In this document: piece after piece, positions 44,382 through 52,898 of the stretch
Layout of the letters: the number at the start of each line of letters is the position of its first letter
Numbering within the stretch: the first letter of the stretch is position 1
Assembly: GCA_018268835.1 (NCBI GenBank)
Contig: JAFDVU010000032.1
Span: forward strand, 1 to 52,898
Reading direction: 5' to 3'
DNA: 52,898 nt
Origin: Acidobacteriota bacterium
GTDB lineage: Bacteria; Acidobacteriota; Terriglobia; Bryobacterales; Bryobacteraceae
Program-made: the position numbers and the translations under genes
Notes under the pieces: model-generated
The model's input: only the letters and a program-made list of their open reading frames with translations
What the model was told of the DNA's origin: nothing
Database searches by the model: none

Positions 44382-45407
44382 TTATGAAGGGGAGTTGCCC
44401 GATGCTGCCTGGGCGGCGCGCCGCCGGGCTTCCTGGCCGAGCCGCACCACCATGGCGGCGGTGGCCGCCGGATCGTGCCGGATCTTGCCCTCGGAACTGG
44501 CCAGGTTGGCCGGGATCACCCGGATGCCCATCTTGACGAACGCGTCCAGATCGATCTCCACCGGCAGCGCGTCCTCTTTGGCGTAGTGCTTCTTGAGCGC
44601 GCCGGAGATGGAGCGAATGTTCACCACGGCGTAATCGATCAGCTTGCCCGCGTGGCGCTGAATGGCGCGCACGTGGTCGCTGGCGGTGAAGCACGTGGTT
44701 TCGCCGGGCTGCGACATGAGATTCACGAAGTAGCACTTCACGGCCGGCGAGTTGCGTATGGCCGACGGGATGCCGTCCACCAGGAGGTTGGGGATCACGC
44801 TGGTGAACAGCGAACCGGGGCCGAGCGTGATGATGTCGGCTTCGGCGATGGCGGCGAGCGCGGCGGCCAGTGGGCGCGCGTTGCGCGGCTTGAGGCGCAC
44901 GGCGCGGATGGCTTCGCGGCTGCGTGAGATGCGCGTCTCCCCCTGCACTTTGGAGCCGTCGGCGAGTTTGGCCTCGAGCGAGACGTTGGACGCCGTCGAG
45001 GGGTAGATGCGTCCGGCGATGTTGAGTACCTCGCTCGAAACTTTCACGGCGTCCGCGAAATCGCCCATCACGTGATTCAGCGCGGTGAGGAAAAGGTTGC
45101 CGAAACTGTGTCCTTTGAGCCCGCGCCCGGATTCGAAGCGGTATTGGAACAGGCGCGAGAGCAGGGCCGAATCCTCGCTGAGCGCGACCATGCAGTTGCG
45201 GATGTCGCCGGGCGGCAGAACGTCGAACTCACGGCGCAGGCGTCCGCTGCTGCCGCCATCGTCGGTCACCGTGACGATGGCGGTGATGTCCACCCGCGGC
45301 GAGGCGGGATCGGCCGGATGGACGTAGTGCTTGAGCCCGGAAAGCACGCTGGAGAGTCCCGTGCCGCCGCCGATGGCGACTACTTTGATTGGAGACGCGG
45401 CGCTCAC
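44382..45407 (-). CDS. yvcK: YvcK/CofD-like gluconeogenesis factor
   Basis: A 341-residue YvcK-family protein, related in fold to the F420 enzyme CofD and in Bacillus needed for cell shape and growth on gluconeogenic carbon; it binds UDP-sugars. The motifs are VVAIGGGTGLSSVLSGLK (nucleotide site), VTDDGGSSGRLRREF, LPPGDIRNCMVAL and GHSFGNLFLTAL. It starts at GTG directly after the TAA of the TPR gene and is followed by glmU after 8 bp. Placement next to the UDP-GlcNAc enzyme fits its UDP-sugar binding. Confidence 0.95.
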   Translation of the reverse strand: MSAASPIKVVAIGGGTGLSSVLSGLKHYVHPADPASPRVDITAIVTVTDDGGSSGRLRREFDVLPPGDIRNCMVALSEDSALLSRLFQYRFESGRGLKGHSFGNLFLTALNHVMGDFADAVKVSSEVLNIAGRIYPSTASNVSLEAKLADGSKVQGETRISRSREAIRAVRLKPRNARPLAAALAAIAEADIITLGPGSLFTSVIPNLLVDGIPSAIRNSPAVKCYFVNLMSQPGETTCFTASDHVRAIQRHAGKLIDYAVVNIRSISGALKKHYAKEDALPVEIDLDAFVKMGIRVIPANLASSEGKIRHDPAATAAMVVRLGQEARRRAAQAASGNSPS

Positions 45408-46025
45408 TTACCAGGTCTTCTTTTCCGGGTAGAGCAGCGCCTGGATAGCGGGCTGATTGGCGAAAGGAGCGAAGTCCGCATCCTGCCGGGCGAGCATCCT
45501 GTTGCGCGGTTCGAGCTCGATGGCGCGCCTGAGGTGTTCGCAGGCGCCGCCGAGATCGCCGCCCAGCGCCTTGGCCAGAGCCAGGGCGTAGTGAACGTGG
45601 TCCGCCCCGGGGACGGCGAGCAGTGCCTTTTCCAGGTGTACGCGGGCTTCCTCTACCTTGCGCGCGTTGAGCAGCGCCACCCCGTAGTTGTACTGTTCTT
45701 CGGGCGAAGCCAGGGTCACCGTATCCTGGCTGAGGCGGTGCTGGCACATGGACGCGTGCAATCCGGCACGGTTGGCCACGTCGCGCTCGGGTCCGGCGAT
45801 CGCCTGCTGGAACAGATCGTGCGCCTCCTTGAAGCGGCGCAGGTGGAAGAGCTTCATGGCCGATTCGAAGGCGGCCAGTTGATCCGCCCCGGTCTGCGCG
45901 CGTGCCGGCGCTGCCGCGGTACGAGAGGCCTCGGTGCTTTTGGGGTTCTTGGGTGCCTGAGGTTTGGTCATGCGTGTTGGCGTATTACTGGCCTTGGCAG
46001 CGACCGTTTTCTTTTTCTCCGGCAT
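45408..46025 (-). CDS. Cytoplasmic TPR-like protein
   Basis: A 205-residue protein with a basic, low-complexity N-terminus (MPEKKKTVAAK to about residue 50, Ala/Pro/Lys-rich). Tetratricopeptide-like pairs follow: FESAMKLFHLRRFKEAHDLFQQA, QYNYGVALLNARKVEEARVHLEKAL and YALALAKALGGDLGGACEHLRRAIEL. There is no signal peptide. The ATG at 46025 is chosen because homology-like, charged sequence starts there; no Shine-Dalgarno is visible. It lies between galT and yvcK, with zero spacing to yvcK, so it may work with YvcK. Exact role unknown. Confidence 0.8.
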   Translation of the reverse strand: MPEKKKTVAAKASNTPTRMTKPQAPKNPKSTEASRTAAAPARAQTGADQLAAFESAMKLFHLRRFKEAHDLFQQAIAGPERDVANRAGLHASMCQHRLSQDTVTLASPEEQYNYGVALLNARKVEEARVHLEKALLAVPGADHVHYALALAKALGGDLGGACEHLRRAIELEPRNRMLARQDADFAPFANQPAIQALLYPEKKTW

Positions 46026-46075
46026 GGCGCGACGATTGAAACTTCTACCATACCGAACGAATGAAATGCAACTGT

Positions 46076-47077
46076 CTACCCGAGTCCGGCCTCCCGCAGA
46101 AACTTGGCGGATTCCTCCGGCGGCGTCGGATTGATGTAGAACCCGGTGCCCCACTCGAAGCCGGCCACCTTGGTCAGTTTGGGAATGATCTCCACGTGCC
46201 AGTGGTAATGCGGAAGCGTTCCCTCCTGCACTGGCGCGCTATGAATAATGTAATTGAAAGCGGGCCGCTCCAGCACCTTGTCGATCTTGCGCAACGTGGT
46301 GCGCAGCACCCACGCGAGGTTTTCCAACGTGGCGGCGCCGGCGTTTTCGAAGTGCGATTCGTGCTGCTTGGGCAGAATCCAGGTTTCGAAGGGGAAGCGC
46401 GGCGCGTACGGTGCGAGCACCGTGAACCGGTCCGTCTCCGTGACCATGCGCACGCCGGAGGCGGTCTCCTGCCGGATGATGTCGCAAAAGATACACCGCT
46501 CCTTGAGATCGTAAAAGAGGCGCGCGGCGTCGACCTCTTCTTTCACGCGCTTGGGGATTACGGGTAGCGCGATCAACTGCGAGTGCGGATGCTCGAGCGA
46601 GGCGCCGGCGGCTTCGCCGTGGTTCTTGAAGAGCAGGATGTAGCGGAAACGCTGGTCCTTCTTGAGGTCGTTGACCCGCTCGCGAAACGCCCAGAGCACC
46701 TCTTCGATCTGTTTTTCCGGCATCTCGACCATGGTTTTTGCATGGTCCGGCCCCTCGATGATGATCTCGTGGGCGCCGATGCCGTTCATCTTGTCGTACA
46801 TGCCCTCGCCCTGGCGGTTGAGTTCGCCCTCGATGCCGAGCACGGGAAACTTGTTGGGCACCACGCGCACGCGCCATCCGGGTTCGTCGCGGCCCCCGGA
46901 GTTGCGGAAGGCCAGCACTTCGGGCGGGGTCTTGCGCTCGTTCCCCGGATCGAACGGGCAGAAGACGGCCGCCGGAGGCGGTACCGGCTGGCGGATGAAA
47001 TCGGTCGGCCGCTTGGCGCGATCGGTGGCGATGATGACCCAGCGTCCAGTAATCGGGTCCTTACGCAGTTCGGGCAA
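46076..47077 (-). CDS. galT: Galactose-1-phosphate uridylyltransferase family protein
   Basis: A 333-residue GalT-type HIT-superfamily enzyme, which exchanges UMP between UDP-glucose and galactose-1-phosphate (ADP-glucose phosphorylases are close relatives). It opens LPELRKDPITGRWVIIATDRAKRP. The active-site motif is SLEHPHSQ with the nucleophilic His, and the end HYHWHVEIIPK is the second HIT-like block. Of the first zinc-site pair (CxxC in E. coli) only the first Cys remains (CPFD); a CIFC motif occurs later. Translation starts at TTG with AGAGGA upstream. Specificity for galactose is probable, not proven. It is the first gene of the galT-TPR-yvcK-glmU series. Confidence 0.9.
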   Translation of the reverse strand: MPELRKDPITGRWVIIATDRAKRPTDFIRQPVPPPAAVFCPFDPGNERKTPPEVLAFRNSGGRDEPGWRVRVVPNKFPVLGIEGELNRQGEGMYDKMNGIGAHEIIIEGPDHAKTMVEMPEKQIEEVLWAFRERVNDLKKDQRFRYILLFKNHGEAAGASLEHPHSQLIALPVIPKRVKEEVDAARLFYDLKERCIFCDIIRQETASGVRMVTETDRFTVLAPYAPRFPFETWILPKQHESHFENAGAATLENLAWVLRTTLRKIDKVLERPAFNYIIHSAPVQEGTLPHYHWHVEIIPKLTKVAGFEWGTGFYINPTPPEESAKFLREAGLG

Positions 47078-47096
47078 TGGGATCCTCTTTGGAAGC

Positions 47097-47113
47097 GCCG
47101 GGCAAGGCCCGGC
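47097..47113. promoter_or_regulatory. Perfect hairpin in the galT/methyltransferase divergent gap
   Basis: GCCGGGC, loop AAG and GCCCGGC form a perfect 7-bp stem upstream of galT. It may be a leader hairpin or an operator. The rest of the 85-bp gap has no strong promoter. Confidence 0.25.
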
Positions 47114-47162
47114 GGCAACCCATGATTATAGCGTGCTAGTCTGTCGATGCCGGAGTCGAACG

Positions 47163-47735
47163 ATGGCCGAAGCCGAACGATGGGACCAGGTGTACGAGAG
47201 CGAGCCGCACCTCTACACGCCCGCGCCCAACGCGCTGCTCGTCGAGGTGGCGGGCGCGATGCCGCCCGGGCGCGCGCTGGAGATCGGGATGGGGCAGGGG
47301 CGCAACGCCGTGTGGCTGGCGGAGCGCGGTTGGGACGTGACCGGCATCGAGATCTCGCGTGCCGGCGTGGAGCGGGCGCGCACCAGCGGCGCGGGCCTGC
47401 GGGTGGTGCTTGCCGCGGCGGAGGAATTCGCCATCGGCGAGAGCCAGTGGGACCTCATCGCCGGCATCTACGTGCATGGCGTGATGCTGCGCGAGAGCGC
47501 GCGCATCGTCGCGGGGCTGCGTCCGGGCGGGAGGCTGGTGATCGAAGGCTTCCATCGCGATGTGATGAAGCTCGGGATCGACGGGCTGACCGGCGGGCTG
47601 CTCGGCTACAAGACCAATGCGCTGTTGCGGAAATACCTGGAACTTCGCGTCGAGCGGTATGAGGAAGTGGTGGCCATGGCGGACTGGAGGCGGATCGAAG
47701 CGCCGCTGGTGCGGATGGTGGCGCGGAAGGAGTGA
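47163..47735 (+). CDS. Class I SAM-dependent methyltransferase
   Basis: A 190-residue Rossmann-fold methyltransferase. Motif I is ALEIGMGQGRNAVWLAERGW with the Gly-rich AdoMet loop, motif II ends in GIEIS (acidic residue for ribose), and WDLIAGIYVH and LRPGGRLVIEGF match motifs IV and VI. It resembles the tellurite-resistance TehB/UbiE-like small methyltransferases, but the substrate is unknown. It diverges from galT and stands alone before the DinB-family gene. Confidence 0.88.
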   Translation: MAEAERWDQVYESEPHLYTPAPNALLVEVAGAMPPGRALEIGMGQGRNAVWLAERGWDVTGIEISRAGVERARTSGAGLRVVLAAAEEFAIGESQWDLIAGIYVHGVMLRESARIVAGLRPGGRLVIEGFHRDVMKLGIDGLTGGLLGYKTNALLRKYLELRVERYEEVVAMADWRRIEAPLVRMVARKE

Positions 47736-47781
47736 GGCGCAGGCGCCGCCACGCGGATGCCGGCGCCCTCCTGGAGTCCCG

Positions 47782-48336
47782 CTACTTTTGGGCCGCGGCG
47801 GCCATGGCGGCGATGCGTTCCTGCATGTGCCGCGTAAGGTGCGGGGCGATGCCGAGCATGCGCTCCACCAGCATGAGCTGGCCGCGGTGGTGCATCTCGT
47901 GTTCCTTGGGGCTGATGAGCATTTCGAAGCGCGATTTCGCGGGCGGAGTCATGCCTTCGGGGTACTGCACGGACTCGGCCAGGAATTCCTCGGTGCAGGT
48001 TTCGAGCAGGCGGGCGTAGCGGTCGCCTTCGGTCCTGAGCAGATCGAGGACCTCGGCCTTGGTGCGCGGCTTCTGCGCTTCGGCGGCCAGGCTGTTCATC
48101 ATGCCGAAGAAATCGAAGCCGGCGAGGCTGGTGAGGCGGTCTTCGAAGTGGATCTTCTCCTGCACCCTGGACATCAACGCGATGTGCACCAGGGTCTGTG
48201 CGACCGTGCGGGTGCCGGGCGCGGGTTGAAAGCCGTACTTCTCCTCCGGGATCTCTTCGGCGATCTGAATCGTATTGCCGCGAACCGTGCGGAAGGCGCG
48301 GGCAAGTTCTTGAGAACCGTAATACGTCATAGGCAT
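47782..48336 (-). CDS. DinB/YfiT-family metal-dependent protein
   Basis: A 184-residue four-helix-bundle protein of the DinB superfamily, in which three His residues bind a metal for thiol-dependent transferases. Visible: GTRTVAQTLVHIALMSRVQ (first His region), LISPKEHEMHHRGQLMLVERMLG (the HxxxH-type motif) and FDFFGMMNSL between. Two start codons are possible, 48336 and 48330; neither has a strong Shine-Dalgarno, and TAAACT ends 8 nt before the second. Function probably detoxification or stress response, unproven. The 46 bp between it and the methyltransferase stop are GC-rich with no gene. Confidence 0.82.
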   Translation of the reverse strand: MPMTYYGSQELARAFRTVRGNTIQIAEEIPEEKYGFQPAPGTRTVAQTLVHIALMSRVQEKIHFEDRLTSLAGFDFFGMMNSLAAEAQKPRTKAEVLDLLRTEGDRYARLLETCTEEFLAESVQYPEGMTPPAKSRFEMLISPKEHEMHHRGQLMLVERMLGIAPHLTRHMQERIAAMAAAAQK

Positions 48337-48373
48337 ACAGTTTACCCCGAGGGCCGGTGCGCTCCCACGCTCC

Positions 48374-51025
<2,652 letters not shown>

Positions 51026-51044
51026 CTCGGCTCCTTACTCTCTT

Positions 51045-52775
51045 CTACTTCTTTTTTCGCAGATCGTACACGTACATGCTCCAGCCGATTTTGGCGACGG
51101 GCTCTCGCAGGCGCAGCGGGGCCAGCGCGTTGAGCGGCGCGTAGACGCCGTAGAGCGGGGTGACGTTGACCACGCAGTAGTCGTCGATCTCGTCCCAGCC
51201 TTTCTGGTCGAGCGGGTCGGGCCAGCCGACTTCCTGGACTCCGTAGTAGCTCATCTGCGCGTTGCCGAAGTAGTAAATGCGGGCGCGGCGCGTGCCGTGG
51301 GCGTCCAGCCAGTGGACGAGTTTCTTCACGTCCTGGCCCCAGTCGATGTTGGAGTCCAACAGGTACTCCGGGCCGCGGCCGGGTCCTCCGCTGGCGGCGT
51401 TGAAAAACGCCAGGTAGTCGGGAGCGATCCAGGCGCACTCGGCGATCTGTCCGGCGGCGAGGAGGAGCATGGCCACCTGCGCGGTGCGGCGCCACGGTAC
51501 CTGCGCCAGCAGGGCGGCGATGCCGGCGTAGAGGAAGGGATAGATGGGCAGGATGTGGCGCATCCCGAGGTTGATCGCACTGGACATGGAGAACGCGAAG
51601 TAGATGGCGGGGGGCAGGGCGAGCCCGGCCGCCATGAGCGGCATGGCGCGCAGGCGATCGTGCCAGCCTGGCGGTGCCGAGAGGCGCTGACGCGAGGGGG
51701 GATTTCGATTCGATCCAAAGGTCGGCCAGGAGGCCGACGCTACCGCGGCGAGGAGCAGGGCGAAGGCGGTGAGTGCGGTGAGCGTGCTCTTGACGGCGAA
51801 GACAACCGGGAAGTAATCCCATAGGCCCTTGTCGGAGCGGATGCCCATGAGGTAGCTTTCGTGGCCGGATTCGTTGTGGAAGACGACGTCGTTGAGCCCG
51901 GTGAGGAAGGTGTGGCGCGGCAGATGCAGGACGCGCATCGCGGTGGTGAGCGGGGTGGCTTCTCCGGCGGGGATGGGGACGGCGGGGGCGCCGCGGGCCT
52001 TCCAGCAGCGCACGGTCTCGGGCCAGTAGACCACCACCACGGTGACCAGCAGGACGCCGGCGAGGGCGGCTGCGGCGGTGGCGGCACGGCGGACGCCGAA
52101 ATCGCGCGGACGGCGGATCCATGCGAAGGCGAAGAGCAGCACCATCGGGGGCAGCAGAAGTACGGCGGAGAACTTCACCACCATAGCGACCGCGAACAGG
52201 GCGGCGGCGAGGAGGAGGCGGCGTGTTCCCGCGCGCTCGAGATATTCGACCCAGAGCACGCAGGCGAAGAAGAAGCAGGCGGCCTCGGGCACGTCGGTAG
52301 TGACGTAGCGGCCGTGGGCGATGAGGTTGGGGTCGAAGCCGGCGAGCGCGGCAGCGAGGAGTCCGGCGGCGGTTCCCCAGCGGCGGCGGACCCACCATCC
52401 GATGGCGGCGATGAAGGCGAGAGAGAGGGCGATGGGCACGGCGCGCGCGGCCAGCAGGATGGTATCGGCGTCGCGGCGATTGTGATACAGGAAGTCGATG
52501 CCGAAGTGGACCTGGTCCTGGGGTTTGCCGGCGGCGTCATAGGGGTGGACCTGGAGTCCGAGGAAGAGCAGCGGGACGGCGCTGAGGATCTTGATCAGCG
52601 GCGGGTGCTCCGGGTTCCAGGAGTAGTCGCCGAGCGTCAGGTAGGCGTACCCGGCCGAGATGTGGATACCTTCGTCCCACGTCTGCGTCTCCCCCATGGC
52701 GGAGCGGACTTCGAGGTAGCCGGCGCTGACGACGATGAGGCCCAGGACGGGCCAGAACAAACGGTCGCGATTCAT
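51045..52775 (-). CDS. GT39/PMT-like membrane glycosyltransferase, second copy
   Basis: A 576-residue polytopic protein. It opens with TM1 (LFWPVLGLIVVSAGYLEV), followed by the loop with the acidic pair in TQTWDEGIHISAGYAYL and an HPPL motif. About ten more membrane helices and a soluble C-terminal domain (NIDWGQDVKKLVHWLDAHG) follow. The family transfers sugars from polyprenyl phosphate. A segment near residues 340-370 (ASASWPTFGSNRNPPSRQRL) is less GC-rich and contains a REP-like palindrome read through in frame, so it looks inserted. ATG at 52775 fits TM1; TATATT lies 14 nt upstream as a possible -10. An in-frame upstream extension to 52871 is Pro/Arg-rich and unlikely. Confidence 0.85.
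   Translation of the reverse strand: MNRDRLFWPVLGLIVVSAGYLEVRSAMGETQTWDEGIHISAGYAYLTLGDYSWNPEHPPLIKILSAVPLLFLGLQVHPYDAAGKPQDQVHFGIDFLYHNRRDADTILLAARAVPIALSLAFIAAIGWWVRRRWGTAAGLLAAALAGFDPNLIAHGRYVTTDVPEAACFFFACVLWVEYLERAGTRRLLLAAALFAVAMVVKFSAVLLLPPMVLLFAFAWIRRPRDFGVRRAATAAAALAGVLLVTVVVVYWPETVRCWKARGAPAVPIPAGEATPLTTAMRVLHLPRHTFLTGLNDVVFHNESGHESYLMGIRSDKGLWDYFPVVFAVKSTLTALTAFALLLAAVASASWPTFGSNRNPPSRQRLSAPPGWHDRLRAMPLMAAGLALPPAIYFAFSMSSAINLGMRHILPIYPFLYAGIAALLAQVPWRRTAQVAMLLLAAGQIAECAWIAPDYLAFFNAASGGPGRGPEYLLDSNIDWGQDVKKLVHWLDAHGTRRARIYYFGNAQMSYYGVQEVGWPDPLDQKGWDEIDDYCVVNVTPLYGVYAPLNALAPLRLREPVAKIGWSMYVYDLRKKK
51721..51743 (-). repeat. REP-like palindrome inside the GT39 gene
   Basis: On the minus strand GTAGCG leads into GTCGGCC, TCCT and GGCCGAC, a perfect 7-bp stem with a 4-nt loop. 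The order GTAGCG + GGCC-palindrome is shared with the element at 35254-35279. Adjacent DNA (51696-51720) is AT-rich relative to the gene and has a TTCGATTCGA short repeat. The element is translated in frame. Confidence 0.45.
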
Positions 52776-52898
52776 GTCCCGATGGGTCAAATATAGCGTG
52801 TTTGGAGTGCCGGCCCGGAACGGAACGGGGAGAGGAGGCGGAGCGACCTTTCGGCGAGGCGGCCGGTCCATCGGGCGAGGTTCCGGCGGGCGGAGAAG
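52776..52898. other. Right-edge intergenic sequence
   Basis: This stretch upstream of the GT39 gene runs to the window edge. It holds a possible minus-strand -10 (TATATT) and otherwise GC-rich sequence without a gene I can support. Confidence 0.3.

Noticed and set aside
52776..52871. N-terminal extension of the second GT39 protein
   Set aside because: The extra 32 residues are Pro/Arg-rich and would precede the first membrane helix atypically. ATG at 52775 starts directly at the helix.

Overview
The window is 52.9 kb of GC-rich bacterial chromosome, almost wall to wall with genes. Several families point to Acidobacteriota, most likely a Solibacter/Bryobacter-type organism: a protein ending in the 'Solibacter C-terminal' domain (TIGR03437), two TIGR03435 soil-associated proteins, two VWFA-related acidobacterial proteins (TIGR03436), and an Oar-like TonB-dependent receptor with an N-terminal carboxypeptidase-regulatory domain. 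I see no insertion sequence, phage, integron or CRISPR array. This is family-level recognition from reading; no database search was run.

Layout. 0-3.4 kb: tRNA-Asp, a secreted M2 dipeptidyl carboxypeptidase, a small conserved protein, cyclophilin and nadD. 3.5-7.3 kb: a large secreted protein of about nine BACON/Ig-like repeats, with a promoter overlapping a perfect inverted repeat. 7.4-12.1 kb: a Tat-exported Gfo/Idh/MocA oxidoreductase, then a HisC-like aminotransferase, 4-hydroxyphenylpyruvate dioxygenase and a VWFA protein in a tightly overlapping run that looks like tyrosine catabolism. 12.1-18.7 kb: a GT39-type membrane glycosyltransferase, alpha-glucan phosphorylase, an unusual EF-P, and two exported proteins of unknown function. 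18.7-19.06 kb is the only long non-coding stretch; it holds a hairpin next to a Shine-Dalgarno, three phased direct repeats and a nested stem-loop candidate. 19.06-24.9 kb: an RND efflux operon (pump, adaptor, outer-membrane factor), followed by an orphan PEP-CTERM tail. 25-35.3 kb: two divergent GH28 polygalacturonases, two TIGR03435 proteins, an Oar-like receptor and a VWFA protein, possibly a pectin-acquisition locus. 35.3-38.5 kb: Maf, PPK2, an MFS transporter and a DUF1579-like protein. 38.5-43 kb: a five-gene operon (isocitrate-lyase/PEP-mutase family lyase, aconitase-family large and small subunits, RENTEG-type decarboxylating dehydrogenase, DUF302-like protein), the best candidate for an undescribed pathway. 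43-47.1 kb: galT, a TPR protein, yvcK and glmU on the minus strand. 47.1-52.8 kb: a methyltransferase, a DinB-family protein, a Ser/Thr kinase with a zinc ribbon and a polytopic C-terminus, and a second GT39 protein.

How the parts may work together (inference). GH28 enzymes would cut pectin, the Oar-like receptor could import products, and GalT, glycogen phosphorylase, YvcK and GlmU handle sugar phosphates and wall precursors. The 38.5-43 kb operon carries an isomerase plus two alternative exits (C-C cleavage and oxidative decarboxylation) for a 2-substituted-malate-type acid whose identity cannot be read from sequence. Several starts (glgP, the first GT39, glmU, ppk2, the MFS gene) have a -10-like hexamer 4-8 nt before the ATG and little or no Shine-Dalgarno, suggesting leaderless transcription.
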